Assembly: GCA_028023455.1 (NCBI GenBank)
Contig: JAQFVV010012405.1
Coordinates: forward strand, 1,881,677-1,945,676
Source: Epiperipatus broadwayi
Taxonomy: Eukaryota > Onychophora > Udeonychophora > Euonychophora > Peripatidae
Length of the DNA: 64,000 nt
Reading direction: 5' to 3'
Positions 11,613 to 23,743 of the stretch are shown here, in pieces. A model generated the notes under the pieces. It did no database searches and had not been told where the DNA came from. It was given only the letters and a program-made list of their open reading frames with translations. The stretch's first letter is position 1; each line of letters opens with the position of its first letter. The translations under genes and the position numbers were made by a program.

Positions 11613-14138
11613 CTCATCCATTCTAACTATATATTCATGTTTTATTATGAATTTATCTTATGTAAGAATATTGTAACAAACAAGGTAGAAGTGTTTATAT
11701 TTTAAGTTGAATTTTGATACTTTATTCTTTCAATAGTCTTAACTATAAATAAACCTACATGAAGCTTTCATTCTTTATGAATAAAATTAAAATATTATTC
11801 AAAATCATAAATGGATTAAAAGATTAATTATTAACTTATTAGTATAAGATATACACTATTTATAAACATATTAAAAATACATATTAAGAATAAAATGATA
11901 TATATTTCTATATTAAATGTTCATCCATAATTTTAAAAGTTTATATTGCAGTTTATTTTCACAATTTACAAATGACATACACAAATGGATATGTCAATGT
12001 AGCTTCCAATTTTAATTTAAGTTCAAACAAGTTTGCAATCATAAACAAGAAATATTCTCTAGTTATTTATTCTCAGAGCTCTAATATACTTATGCACTGT
12101 TGACTGTTAACTCTTTTCTTTAATTTCAGTTTCATGTATAGCATTTAATGTTGACAAACCCATTTAAACATAATCCTTTGTTTTATATATTAAGTTGTTG
12201 TTGTGGGTGAGGTACTCCACGATATTTTTTCTTAAGGCATTTTGAAAACTTTCTGCATGAAGGTGGTTCCCATCTAACAAGAATCCTTTTATTTAATCTA
12301 TCATGGAACTTAGAATTGGCAATGAAGCTAAATTTATGCCAGACATTTGTTAAAATTTAAATTTTAGCTATGGCCATTTCAGAATGCTGTAGATGATAAA
12401 ATTCATTACAATGATTTTAGAATGCTCACATTATTATATTCCTTTAAAATGCAGTTTGTAAATTGTTTTCTATTTAAAATAATATAAATCCTAACGTGTG
12501 ATCCATGTGCATTTGGGTTAGAGTCTCCTTTATACTCAACACAATATCAATGAGTTATTATAATATCAGTAAGGCATGTATGTTAAAAAGATGTGTCCTT
12601 TCTCTTCAATTTCATATGATCTATCCGCTTAATAAAAAAATTTGAACCTAACATATTAAAGATTATCATATAATAATTTAATCCTTACAATATATATTCT
12701 TTTATTATTAATGTATAAGTAGCAAATATTATATACAACATAATACATGACTATTTGATAATGTTAAAAGATATATGCTTCCTAAAAATTTGTTTTTACA
12801 TTATATTCAAATGCTATTAATCTTCATTTGCTTTACCTAGTTTGTTTCTAAAGATTAGATACTCTATGCTGTATTACACTTCCCTATCACTACTATGAAA
12901 TAATAAACTGTAATATGTGAAATCTGCATTACAATCATTTCTAAAAAAAAATTACAATATTTCCTAATATAATTTATGAATAAAAAAAGTTAGATATTGT
13001 AAATCACTCCAAACAAGATGAATGGATTGGAAAAATAAAAAATGAAGATGGAGTGAAAATTTGTAGTTATGATAATAAAAGCAGAAATAATAGTGCATAC
13101 ATTGTTTTAGATCCAAGAGCAAGTGTTTATTATAAAATATGAATATTAGGTATTTACATTCATAAATGCAATTTTGTTTTATTACTTAAATTATGTATAT
13201 ATTGTATCCTTTTGATCAGGTCCAAATAAATTCACTGAGACAATTTTAAAAAAATTTTAAATTAAGGATACATTTTAAATAGTATAACTACTGTATAATG
13301 TTGGTAATGTTTTAAAATGCTTTGTTAAAGTAAAATGAGAAAAGTAAATACATAAAAACTAGATTAATATGTTAAAATAATAAAGTAAAGCTAAATATTA
13401 TGATTTTTGTATGGTTGGGAAAACTGGACATAGTAAAATAATATGCTAAAAGTCTTCTTAAACAAGTGCTAAAAGCTAATTTTAAAGTAATGATTTAAAA
13501 TTAAATAAATTAGTGTATTTTAAAATAAAAAATTATATTTAATATTTGTGTTATAAATTATGTATTTAAAATATAATATTTTGTAATGGGCAAATGTGTT
13601 CAATGTGTTACAGCTTAAATAGTATCAAAATTATTATTCTAAATTCTATTATTATATTACTATTTATTTAATATAATATTTTTTATAACTAGAAATTTTA
13701 TTTCTGTTATCAGACGGCAATTAAAAATTGTTACATTGTCTGGGTTTGGAAGTCATGTGACACAAGTACTCATACTTTGTGCTTACAAGTTTTCTAAAGA
13801 TAGTTTCAAAATTGTTTTAGAATTGTTCTAAAAACTGAAACATTTGTTTGTCATAAGATAAAAGTAAGTTAGAAAATATTTAATTGGGTGGTTTTAAAAC
13901 AAATGTAGTTAATAAAGTTAAATTTTAAAAATAGATAAATTGAAAATAAATATTGGATAAATTAATAAAGTATTATTTTTAAAATGTTATTTTAAAATGT
14001 TTAGTTTGTTTAAATAAAAGTATAAAATTAATTTAGAAATAATATATTTAATATTTTGTTAATGAGTCATGATTTTTATTTTTAATTGTGCAATCTTGAC
14101 TAATATGTAAATTAAATCACAAGTTAAAGATTTAGTAG

Positions 14139-14172
14139 CCAATCAAATCATCAGATCAATTTATTATAAAAG
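14139..14172 (+). promoter_or_regulatory. CCAAT and TATA boxes of LTR-like copy 1
   Basis: CCAATCAAAT at 14139 and TATAAAAG at 14165 are 26 bp apart, start to start. The same two boxes with the same spacing occur in copy 2 at 24748 and 24774, although the surrounding sequence has diverged. This supports a conserved Pol II promoter driving plus-strand transcription. Confidence 0.7.
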
Positions 14173-14420
14173 TAGATGTTCTCATGTTTCTGGGTGCTTG
14201 TAATAACTTAAGGGGGTGTTTAATTTTAATAACTAAATAACTTTCTTAATAATTTGTTGTTTTTTTTAATATCAAAGTATTGTCTAGTTTACTACTTGAA
14301 ATTATTGTTTTAAAAGAAAGGATTTAAAGAATTATAATTTATTAAGCTAAAATAGTCATGCGCTGTTAAAGTAACCAAAATTCCCTATCAAGTATTTCCA
14401 TTAAAAACTTGAGCCAGCTT

Positions 14421-14598
14421 CACAATAGCTATGGATTTAATATCAGAAATGAGTATGTATTTCAGAAAAGTAAGGATGGAAGTATAGATATCAAATAAAA
14501 GTACAATTTTTTCACAGTAGCTATGAATTTAATACCAGAAATGAGTATGTATTTCAGAAAAGGATGGAAGTACAGATATCAAATAAAAGTACAATTTT
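14421..14598. repeat. Tandem duplication, 92-bp period
   Basis: CACAATAGCTATGGATTTAA at 14421 and CACAGTAGCTATGAATTTAA at 14513 start two copies that both contain ATGAGTATGTATTTCAGAAAA and end in AAATAAAAGTACAATTTT. The second copy lacks about 5 bp. Confidence 0.9.
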
Positions 14599-16805
14599 AA
14601 AAATATTATTGGAAAAAGATATATCATTATTTATTTTAATATTTTGGACATTGTCAAGAAAATTAAACAGAAAAATTCTTCGAAAAATTTGTATTTTAAA
14701 TGCATTATATCATAAGGATAGATAACCATAGGTGAAAAGCAAAAGCTATACGGTAAAAACTTTATTTTTTAATATTTTAAAAATATATCCTTTAAAAAAG
14801 TTGCAGTAAATATTTGAAAAGAAATATTGTCTTTAAAAGTTTATTATAAACTTTTCTTTAAAATGATTTAAAAGAAAAACTGATAGTACTACGGATATAT
14901 TTTTATATGACAAGTTGTCATTCATTTTAAAAAAAAAAAGACCGTAAAACATTTTAAAAACTGATTTTAGAATTATTCGTCCAAAAGAAAATAAATGGGT
15001 AATTAAAATATTATCCTGACTGAAATAACCTTATAATAACTTTATTTAAACTACAATAAAATATTTTATTTTAATAGAATATAAAATGCGTATTTTCCGT
15101 ATCAATACGCATGAATTAATATCAACGATACTGATGCATCGAAAGCCCATGTAGGATCCTATGAACGGTAAAACTCCGGAGATTATTTTAAAACTTTCCC
15201 CAAGTGATATCAATTTAATAATTATTTTTTCTGGAAAGCTGCAGACAATAAATTGTATTTTATAGACTTTCATTATGGATTAATGATTATTCTTCGAAAT
15301 ATTTTTGGATATAAAAGTCGACTTCACTTCATTTCATTTTTTTTTGTAATGTGAGCAACTTTGTCGAGGAAAATGAGCTCTGTGTTGTTCAGTGATTGTC
15401 TTAGCAACAAACGTCGGGAAGCGGACTTCTAATGAAGAAATATTAGGAGGAAGAAAAGAACTTTATTTTTTTTTAACTTTATGGCAGTTGGAGTTTTTCA
15501 TAAATATAGATTTATCATTTTGTTCACTAATTATAGTAGGTAGGACAATTACATTGAAATATTTAGTAATCTAACATAATTAATATTGTAATGAATATTT
15601 TAATTCTTTATAAAAATTTTATAAACATTTTTCTAAGTGTGGTAGTAATGCTGAATGTGTGTATTATTATTTAATATGTTTTTATATGAAATTTTGGACC
15701 AGAAAATGTCTAATAGTGATCAACCAGCAAAATTGTCACTAGGTAAATTTGTAAAATGTATTAATTTTTATATGATGTATATTTTATTGTTTCTAGAATT
15801 GCTTGGAATATTTTATAGTATTACTCATCATATGAACGTATGAGTGTGTGTGCGTGCATTAATTAAACATAAAATTTTATTGCTATTCTAGAGATATGAG
15901 TTAGGATTTTTAAAAAAAAAATATGCATACTTTTCTTTTATATTACTAATGTAATATAATTTACTGATACATCTAATTTTTATATGATTCTTTAATGGAG
16001 GAACCCTATTTTTAGAAATGTTTGAAAATATTGATTTTTAATATCTGAAAACAAAATCATTTGTATTTCTATTGCTGAATTTTGAAAGCGAATAAACTTT
16101 CTTGTTTAGTAGTTTAGATTATTGAAGTCATACGTGAATTTTGTTTATTGTTTATAGTAATGTTAGATAATTTTGTGATGTAGATTGATAAAACTATTAT
16201 GAAGTTTTAAATGATAGTGACCTTGGGATTATGAAAAGAAACCAATGAGATGCTTATATGTAGGATTTATGGGGAATAGAAAGTAACTTATATTATCATA
16301 GTAGTTTATGCAAGTACATATAACGTAGCCCTGTGTCTTGTATATATTTTCCACGGGCAGTATCTTTCTTAGTATTATATATTTAAAAATGTTCGAAGGA
16401 GCTGAATAAATAGCCTGGACATTATTTTTATAGTAGAGGTCATTAGACAGAGAAGTCATGCCTTTTCGTATGCACTGTTGCCATGTAGATTATCCATATA
16501 TTTCATACTATTGAGTCTATACTCTAGTTAGTTCTTCATGCCTATGCATCAGATCGCTATCTTAATTTCAAAAGTTATTGCATCATACAGAATTGTATTT
16601 ATGAAGGAAAATAATGAATAATTTTTGAATTGTAGAATCATTATTTTTGAAAGAAGATGAGATAGGTTTTTCTTGTTTTGATTTATGTGGAGTCAAATAC
16701 AAATGAGATTGAAAGTAAATGCAAACAAGAATAAAGAATCATAAATATTTTCGTATTTTATTAAAGTATTTTAAAAAAATAGTTAAGATTTTACTTCATT
16801 AACGC

Positions 16806-17542
16806 TTAAAGTAAATTATTTATATATATGTGCTCTGCGCACAGATAAAATAAACCACAACTACAAGAAAAAAAACAAACTGAGAATCTTAATCCCATAC
16901 ATTCACTCTACAGCCAAAAGCCTCATTAATAAACTAACAAGTGACTTTGAAGTCACTTTCCGTTCACCTCTTAACACCAATAGACTGATAAACAACACCA
17001 AAGACAGGATCAAACCTGAACTCACTCCTCAAGTTGTGTATAAAATCACCTGCTCTCAAAGAAATTGTATGGCAACATATTATGGAGAGACCAAAACTAA
17101 CATTGCCACCAGAGTGGCTCAACACCGATATCTTTATAATAGAACCAAAACAAAGCTTGAAGGTAATTTGGTTTTCGTGGAGCACGAAAGAGCCACTGGA
17201 CACGCTTTTCTATCCACCACAGCCAGTGTCATTTGCTCTGAAACAAACGACACCAAGCGTAAAGTCAGAGAAGCTTACTACATTGTAAGTGACTCATCAG
17301 CAATCGACAGAAGAGAGGCCTGCTTTTCCCTATCTCGTAAATGGTCCACGTAATATCAGTATATAAATTTGCATAAAATTTGCATTGATATTATAGTAAT
17401 CAATTGTATATAAGTTGCCATGAATATGGGACTATAAACTGTTCCGAAAGCGCTTGGCAATAAATATTTTAATAATTTCATAGACAATTAATAGCTTCAT
17501 TATCTGTGCGCAGAGCACATATATATAAATAATTTACTTTAA
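16806..17542 (+). mobile_element. 737-bp GIY-YIG element with 43-bp terminal inverted repeats
   Basis: Bases 16806-16848 and 17500-17542 are perfect 43-bp inverted repeats (centred on TGTGCTCTGCGCACAGATAA). Between them is a single open frame for the endonuclease end of a Penelope-like protein. The right side also has CCGAAAGCGCTTGGC at about 17444, which recurs in the Penelope-like element at 52766. No clear target duplication was seen. Inverted terminal repeats and 5' truncation are usual for Penelope-like elements, but a copy reduced to the endonuclease alone with such clean termini is unusual. Confidence 0.8.
16828..17353 (+). CDS. GIY-YIG endonuclease domain of a Penelope-like element
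   Basis: An open frame runs from inside the left terminal repeat through a block reading LRILIPYIHSTAKSLINKL, typical of the linker before the endonuclease in Penelope-like proteins. It continues with VVYKITC (the GIY-like strand) and YYGETKTNIATRVAQH (the YIG strand with the following Arg and His), and stops at 17353. Past the core come a histidine-bearing segment (VEHERATGHAF) and KVREAYYI, where the Glu is the usual metal ligand. The frame is uninterrupted for about 175 codons, so the domain is well preserved. It has no ATG near the start and no reverse transcriptase. In the family this domain nicks target DNA for retrotransposition. Whether it is expressed is unknown. Confidence 0.85.
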
Positions 17543-18171
17543 AAAAATATGTAAGAGATAATAAATTATTCACGAGATTTTTTGAATATTTTGATTATAC
17601 ATGGTAATGCATATTTTTAAGGAATAGAACATCCAGAAGAAATAACATAAAATAGAATGAGTACTTATATTTTGTGAATATTATTTTATGTTTAGAACAC
17701 ACATAAAAACACACACATAGGAATTTTTATTAGAGTAGTGCCAAGCAAAGTATATAAAATTATGTCAATCATATTATTTTATTCAAGTCAATTTTTTTTT
17801 AACGAACTAAGATAAATATTTTGAATAACATCAGCACTATCATAGTAGAAGTTTGATTAAGTTATTATAAATCTATGAACATATCTTAAAATAAATGTTA
17901 TTTCAATAGTTTATATTTTTGTGTATGCTTACGAAAAACATATTTTTAAAGCATGTCAATTAGTGGATATTATATTCAATTATAAGTGCACTTATAATTA
18001 ATAGTATTATTATTATTATTATTGTAAATAAATGTGCAAAAGTTTATAAGTCGGAGTAAAGGCTTATTTACTTGTTGATTTATTTTATTTTATTTTTTAA
18101 TGAGGAAGTATGTAATTTATCTAAAATGTAACTGTAAATATTGTATATAGTTTTTTTTGTTAAAAGTCTAT

Positions 18172-18177
18172 AATAAA
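18172..18177 (+). terminator. Poly(A) signal AATAAA in LTR-like copy 1
   Basis: AATAAA is followed within about 35 bp by TTTGTGTCGTGTTGATTATT, a G/T-rich stretch. The same pair (AATAAA at 27172, GTGTGTCGAGTTCATTATT) is present in copy 2, which supports a real 3'-processing site. Confidence 0.55.
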
Positions 18178-18756
18178 TTTTATTAAACTTGTTTTTTTAT
18201 AAAACTTTGTGTCGTGTTGATTATTCACCATTACAAATACATGATCGCCAGCTACCAAAAGAAACATAATATTTGCACAGTATGAATATAATTATTTACT
18301 TAAGAAATCACAGTGCTTCAGAATATAATATATTTGAGAAATTTCATTTTACATTATTATTATTATTATGGTCATAATTAATTATATAATTTATTGCACA
18401 GAATTATAACGTTATTTGTTGCCATATATTCTTAGATTATACCACATATTCTATTTAAGATGCCACATGATTACTTAGTTATTATTATTATCGATAGTTA
18501 CCATAACATTGAACAGTAGATAAGATTGATAATTATTCATCGAAGATTATTATTGTTATTTATTGTTGTTGTTATTATTATTAGTTAGGTGTAGTTGAGA
18601 ATGATATAAAATCCCTTATCATACTTGACTATAGAAGATTATAAATTGATTAGAGTTATTTTAAAGAACCTGAGATTATTATAGTTATATTATCTTAATA
18701 AAGAGATTAGAATTTATTTAGTAACATTATATTAAATTGATTATTATTTTAAAGTC

Positions 18757-18813
18757 GTAAGAATGCTATGAATTTATTACTATTTGAAATAATAGGGGGA
18801 TAGTATTCTTATG
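18757..18813 (+). repeat. Conserved stem-loop in LTR-like copy 1
   Basis: GTAAGAATGCT at 18757-18767 pairs with AGTATTCTTATG at 18802-18813 around a 34-nt loop. Copy 2 keeps both arms (27749-27760, 27793-27804) while the loop has diverged. Confidence 0.6.
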
Positions 18814-19305
18814 CCATTGAGGTTGTATCCTGTGGGATATTAGCTCAATGTAATTCTTTACTGCCTATACTTCACTTTATTGTCTCATGATTTATTAATA
18901 TTTTATTTATTTAATTTTATAAAACCCGAACCATTTATTATTTATTAATCAGTTAGAGCTAGTTTAATAGTAGACAGTATCATAGGATATCTTTGCTATT
19001 GATTATATGTATTTTAGCCGAGCATAATCATTTTATCTGAGCTAGTCTTATTTTCCTATTATTATATTTCCAGTTAATGAAGGTACAATATATTTGTTTT
19101 GTTTTAAAAGAAAACTGAGGCTATAAGTTCATTCATTTATGTATATTATTTTAAATTAATATTGTTTAATTAAAAAAATAAATTAATCAATACTGAGATA
19201 TTAATTTAGCTCCTCTATTATTTGAGATATTCCAAAATACAAATTATTATACAACACACATATATTAAAAAATAATATTTCAAAAGTACAGTGATTATTA
19301 CTTAC

Positions 19306-19418
19306 TTTACAAATGGCATGACCATAAAAAAAGAATTAGTATTAATTCCCAAATTTGACTTGGAAACAGTATCTTTTTTATGAGCTGGTAAATCAGCTAC
19401 AGGGAACCACTGTAAATT
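19306..19418 (-). CDS. Dcp2: mRNA-decapping enzyme DCP2, exon for the end of the Nudix fold and Box B
   Basis: The exon lies between a T-rich acceptor (TTTTTTTTAG at 19419 and above) and a GTAAGT donor at 19305. It is 113 nt: 37 codons plus AA. It reads NLQWFPVADLPAHKKDTVS and ends FFMVMPFV. The WF...LP pattern and the FFM..PF block match human NIEWFSIEKLP and NKFFMAIPFI. This covers the last strand and helix of the Nudix fold and the start of Box B, which binds the RNA body. It joins in phase with the exon at 20247-20399 (...RKEIK|NLQW) and with the exon at 4536-4794 (...FVK|PLRKW). No stop, shift or lost core residue is seen, so the gene looks functional. Confidence 0.94.
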
Positions 19419-20246
19419 CTAAAAAAAACCCACACAATTTCAAATTAAAAATATTACACATAATTAATTTTTAAAATTTCTAAAAGTATAAATGCTTCTA
19501 AATATAATTTACTTATTTATAGAAAACAGTCTCCAAATTTTACATGAAAATATTTTCAGAAAATATACAAAACATTACAATTACATGTACTAAACTCAAA
19601 GAAGATATACAGACAGCAGATAATTGAAAAACTTTTAGATATGAAAGTTAACCACTAGAAGTTAGTTAAAAAATTTATTTTTCAACATGTCTAAAAAACG
19701 ATTTATTTGCAAAGCCAGAAAACAAAATTAAATTATATACATTTTATCAATCCATGTCAAACAAATTGCTGTTAATTTTGATATACAAACTAAGGTATAA
19801 TGCTAAAAATACAAGTTATTTGTAAATTGACTGTGGAATTATTTATATGTTATTTAGGAATTGTTAACATATTATTTCTAATACAACATTATGCATATTT
19901 GATTTATATACAAATATGTAAAGGTATATATTAAAAAAACATTACTTATAATTTAAACTACAAGAATATTATAATTGAAAAAAAAAAAAGAGAACACGAA
20001 AGAAAAAAGAAAAATATTTTTTTCTTAGATCATTTGATTTATGTATACTGAATATTGGTCTACCATGTGCATGAATTAAAGTTTGAATTCAGTAAATGAG
20101 TATTGGAGGAGGAGGAGCTTTGCCCTGTACTGAATTATTAAAGAGCTATGTTACTTTTTAGACACAATCCATATGTGTTTATAAGCAATTTGAATCTAGA
20201 TTTGAAAAGCATTGTAATACGTTACAAAATCAATCAAAAAATTTAC
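19419..20246 (-). other. Dcp2: DCP2 intron, 828 bp
   Basis: Phase-0 intron with GTAAAT donor and TTTTTTTTAG acceptor on the minus strand. It is the only compact intron seen in the gene and contains nothing recognisable. Confidence 0.9.
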
Positions 20247-20399
20247 CTTAATTTCCTTTCGAGTTCTAGGTAGGAACTTTGTATCTTTGGGCACTCCAAT
20301 TACTATATACAAACGAATAAGCTGATCATTTATCCTATGCTCAATGTATTCATCGTTTTGAACATAATTTGTGATATCAAAACCAGTTTCCTCAAATAC
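20247..20399 (-). CDS. Dcp2: mRNA-decapping enzyme DCP2, exon with the catalytic glutamates of the Nudix box
   Basis: Exactly 51 codons between acceptor TTGTTTACAG and donor GTAAAT. It starts [13 protein letters not shown], the second half of the Nudix box (RE|VxEExGF), whose paired glutamates bind the metal for cap hydrolysis. It continues [20 protein letters not shown], closely matching the human stretch [20 protein letters not shown], and ends RTRKEIK. With the exon at 59333-59431 it gives the full pattern G-x5-E-x7-RE-V-x-EE-x-GF; the intron falls exactly between RE and V. All catalytic positions visible are intact. The protein acts in the cytoplasm with DCP1 and activators to remove the 5' cap. 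Confidence 0.95.
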
Positions 20400-20576
20400 C
20401 TGTAAACAAGAAATTAATTATAAAATAATGGTATTTCAATTTAAATAAAATTATATCTTGATATTTACATGAGTGAATTTATACATACATATAAAATGAT
20501 TAATATAAAATAAACAAAAATATTACCAAAATCACCTTTTCCTTTATTTTAGCTATAATATTTTATATAAATCCAA

Positions 20577-21145
20577 TTTATCCAAATTACTTTGAACACT
20601 TTTTAGCAAAAATCTTTTATTGTACAGAGCTATGATATAATGAACAAAATAAAATACATATATAAATAATATCATAAAAAACATAAACAATAAAAAACTA
20701 AAAAGAACATAAAATATATAACAAAACCTAATAAAACTGAAATAAATATACAATGTAAACAGAAAATATAAATTATACATGTGTATTCCTAACTACATAC
20801 ATACATGTTCAAAAATAACTATTAATCTAAATATATTATTCATTTTTATTATTTTTCATAATCTTTTAATTACTTCTATTCCTTATAAACTTAAACTTTA
20901 TTTTTATTATCTGCACCTTAATAAAATATTTAATTTTTTATTCATATAATTGTCATTTCAACAGTAATTCCTTTATTAATATTCTTTTTAATTTTTAAAT
21001 CATATAATACCTATTGTTTCCTTACTCTTTCTTTTGTTAAACCTAATATTTTATATTTTTTTAATATATTTTTTAATATCTATAAAAATTGTAATCTTTT
21101 AAACTCACCCAGTTTAATCTTTAAAAAAAAAAAAAGTTTTTCTAT
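20577..21145 (-). repeat. Repeat X, minus copy (next to LINE copy 1)
   Basis: About 570 bp closely matching the reverse complement of 40797-41386. Shared stretches include GAATATTAATAAAGGAATTA, AATAAAAATAAAGTTTAAGT and TGTACAATAAAAG followed by GTTC(A/G)AAGT(A/G)ATTTGGATAAA. In both places it begins right after the 3' tail of a LINE of the same family. The hydrophobic ORF at 20553-20780 is a composition effect (T-rich strand), not a credible protein. Confidence 0.85.
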
Positions 21146-22390
21146 TGATGTGATGTACTGTGGCATCTCCTTAAACAAAGTCAAGAATATCTGAGCAATT
21201 ATGCCCAGATAAACCTGTTAGCCACTTAATTTTCCATTCCCCACTCTAAGTTTTCCCATATTCTGCTCCGTCCCATTTCCACAACCTAATCTTTCCCTCT
21301 TATCTTTTCCCAAATCCAGCATAAAAACTAATAATTCACTTACTGTATAATCACTTTTTTCATATTTATTCTTTCATAACTTCATTATATGTATCCTTTC
21401 TGTTTTCAAACATTTACATTCAATTAACAAATGCCTAATATTTTCTATTCCTTCCTTACATAATTTACAAAATAAATCACCCATATTTTTCTATTTACAT
21501 GTATATTCTCTTGTAGTTAAAGATCCCATTCGAGCCTTAAACAATAAACTACTTTCCTTACTATTATCATATATTAACTCACACCTAATATTGTTTATTT
21601 CTATATATATTTAAACTCTTTTTACTCTCCATACTATTTCTCCATCTCTCTAACTCCCTATTCTTTATTAATAAATCTATTCTTTTATCCCATTCCTTAC
21701 TACTATAACACTCAACAATCCTCTTAACACAATCATCCCATCTTTTGTACAAATATACTGATATAAATTCTTTATCCAAATCTTTTGCATACCACATTAC
21801 CTTTCTCACCCATCTTGTTACCTGCCCTTTACTCATAACCCAATTAAATACTATTTTGGCTATTCTTTTATTATCCATAAACTGCAATCTACCAAACATT
21901 TTCATTTTACTTTTTGCATCTCTCATATGAAAACTTGACCATCCCATTTCTCCTTGAATTGCCTCCTTTGCTGTCCATACATCTGCATCCAATGTATGTC
22001 TTCCTACTTCCCTTTGAACTTTTTCTAAATAATCTAATACTCCTTTACTAACACATAATGCATCATTACCATATGTTAACCCTGCTACTGCAACTCCCAT
22101 ATAATTCTAGCTACATCATATTTATTATATGAAAACAATGTTAATTTCTTTAACAATCCCTTTCTTTTCTTTGCTTCCTTTATCAATTTTTTCTCCCATT
22201 CATCCAAATAATTTTTCTGATTACTTAAAATAATCCCCAAATAACTATATCTATTCACCACACTTAACTTAATATCTCCCAATAAAAATTTTACATCTCA
22301 TTCTCCAGTATTAACCATCATTATATTTGATTTTTCTTCACTAAATTTAATCCCCATTTCCTTACCCACCCTTGCACATGTCATTATTAC
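21146..22390 (-). mobile_element. LINE copy 1 (5'-truncated), minus strand
   Basis: 3' end of a non-LTR retrotransposon. Minus-strand pieces at 22085-22282 (GDIKLSVVNRYSYLGIILSN, the region after the FADD motif) and 21585-22100 (VAVAGLTYGNDALC, GEMGWSSFHMRDAKSKMK, WVMSKGQVTRWVRKV) match the other copies at 22621-23743, 40088-40796 and 56480-57935. The zinc-knuckle region near 21430-21480 is broken by stops. The 3' end is GCCACAGTACATCACATCA, the (CATCA)-type tail of this family. I cannot assign the clade with certainty; similar proteins are common in chelicerates. Confidence 0.85.
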
Positions 22391-22620
22391 AACAAAAAGA
22401 CTTCATGAAGACATAATGCAGGAGCAGGCAAGCTTAATTGACAAAATTTGTGATTACTATACACTATCCTTAAGATCATTTTATTTTTGGCTGGTTTGAT
22501 GTTTGTTTGGAACCTTGTATTACCGTGAATGTGAAATTCAAATGATATTAGGTATTATCCATTCTTCAGTAGAACCACATTCTACATAAACAGGATGACC
22601 TTTGGAATCTCTGCAATAAG
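22391..22620 (-). other. Short unique segment between two LINE copies
   Basis: About 230 bp of higher complexity between LINE copies 1 and 2. The minus strand has a short open stretch after an ATTGCAG (acceptor-like) site at about 22611-22617, reading DSKGHPVYVECGSTEEWIIP and stopping at about 22538. The family is not recognised. It could be a captured exon or chance. Confidence 0.3.
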
Positions 22621-23743
22621 TTGATGTGATGCATTTTGGCTTCTCCTTAAACGAAGTCAAGAATATCTCAGCAATTATGCCTAGATAAACCTGTTAGCCA
22701 CTTTATTTTCCATTCCCCACTTTAAGTCTTCCCACATTCTGCCCCATCCCATTTCCACAACATAATCTTTGTCAACTTTATGGCCTTTATATCTAAATCC
22801 CCCTTATCTTTTCGCAAACCCAGCATAAAAACCAATAACTCACTTTCTGTATAGTCAATTTGCTCATACCTATTCTCCCATAACTTCATTATCTGTACCC
22901 TTTCTGCTTTCAAGCATTTACATTCAATCAACAGATGCCTAATATTTTCTATGCCTTCCTTACACAATTTGCACACTAAATCACCCATAGTTTTCCATTT
23001 ACATGTATATTCTCTTGTTGCTAAAGATCCCGTTCGAACCCTAAACAATAAACTACTTTACTTACTATTAGCATAAATTAACTCGCATCCAATGTTCCGT
23101 TTGCTTCTATTAGATATTTAAACTCTTCTTACCCGCCATACTAGTTCTCCATCTCTCCAACTCCCTACTTTTTATTAATGCTTCTATTCTTTTATCCCAT
23201 TCCTTACCACTATAACACTCAACAATCCTCCTAACACAATCATCCCACCTTTTATACAAGTATACTGATATAAATTCTTTATCCAAATCTTTTGCATACC
23301 GCATTACCTTTCTCACCCATCTTGTTACCTGCCCTTTACTCATAACCCAATTAAACACTATTTGGGCTATTCTTTTACTATCCATAAACTGCAAACTACC
23401 AAACATTTTAATTTTACTTTTTGCATCTCTCATATAAAAACTTGACCATCCCATTTCTCCTTGAATTGCCTCTTTTGCTGTCCACATCTCTGCATCTAAT
23501 GCATGTCTTCCTACTTCCCTTTGTACTTTCTCTAAATAATCTAAAACCTTTTACTAACACATAATGCATCATTACCATATGTTAATCCTGCGACTGCAAC
23601 TCCCTTCCATACAATTCTAGCTACATCATATTTATTATATGAAAATACTGTTAATTTCTTTACCAAACCCTTTCTTTTCTTTGCTTCATTTGCCAATTTT
23701 TTCCTCCCATTCATCCAAGCAATTTTCCTGATTACATAAGTTG
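22621..23743 (-). mobile_element. LINE copy 2 (5'-truncated), minus strand
   Basis: Same family as copy 1. Piece 23110-23487 carries GEMGWSSFYMRDAKSKIK and the WVMSKGQVTRWVRKV block; piece 22722-23048 carries the C-terminal zinc-knuckle-like motif CKLCKEGIENIRHLLIECKC (C-x2-C-x8-H-x4-C). The 3' tail reads GAAGCCAAAATGCATCACATC. It stops at the 5' side near AGGAAAATTGC..., well inside the reverse transcriptase, so it is truncated. Several stops and shifts make it inactive. Confidence 0.87.

Larger units (their letters stand above)
8409..13202. other. Gene-free A+T-rich intron sequence
   Basis: No conserved coding segment on either strand. The ORF at 9714-9980 is hydrophobic and low in complexity, without a motif. 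Two small tandem duplications (11130-11240, 11479-11612) are listed separately. Confidence 0.6.
13203..19087 (+). mobile_element. Large noncoding LTR-like element, copy 1 (5.9 kb)
   Basis: The element begins TGTATCCTTTTG, ends GAAGGTACA and is flanked on both sides by ATAT (13199-13202, 19088-19091). Its layout matches copy 2 at 23823-28080: a CCAAT/TATA block, an AATAAA site with a downstream GTGTCG motif, then about 900 bp with shared blocks (for example AGTTAGGTGTA, ATAAAATCCCTTATCATACTT, GAACCTGAGATTATT) and a stem-loop. TG...CA ends, a 4-bp duplication and Pol II signals suggest a solo LTR of a Ty3/gypsy-type element. It is longer than copy 2 partly because of the element inserted at 16806-17542. 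No ORF of the element itself is seen. Confidence 0.7.
4795..19305 (-). other. Dcp2: DCP2 intron, about 14.5 kb
   Basis: Bounded by a GTAAGT donor at 19305 (minus strand) and a TTTTAG acceptor at 4795-4796. The intron interrupts a codon after its second base. It contains a decayed hAT, several tandem duplications and a 5.9-kb LTR-like element; no other host exon was recognised. Confidence 0.85.

Noticed and set aside
15392-15843. Two short ORFs inside LTR-like copy 1
   Set aside because: No motif and no counterpart frame in copy 2, so not conserved coding sequence.
20553-20780. Membrane-protein-like ORF in repeat X (and its counterpart at 41074-41277)
   Set aside because: Composition is almost only Phe, Ile, Tyr and Leu, starts and stops differ between the two copies, and no motif is conserved.
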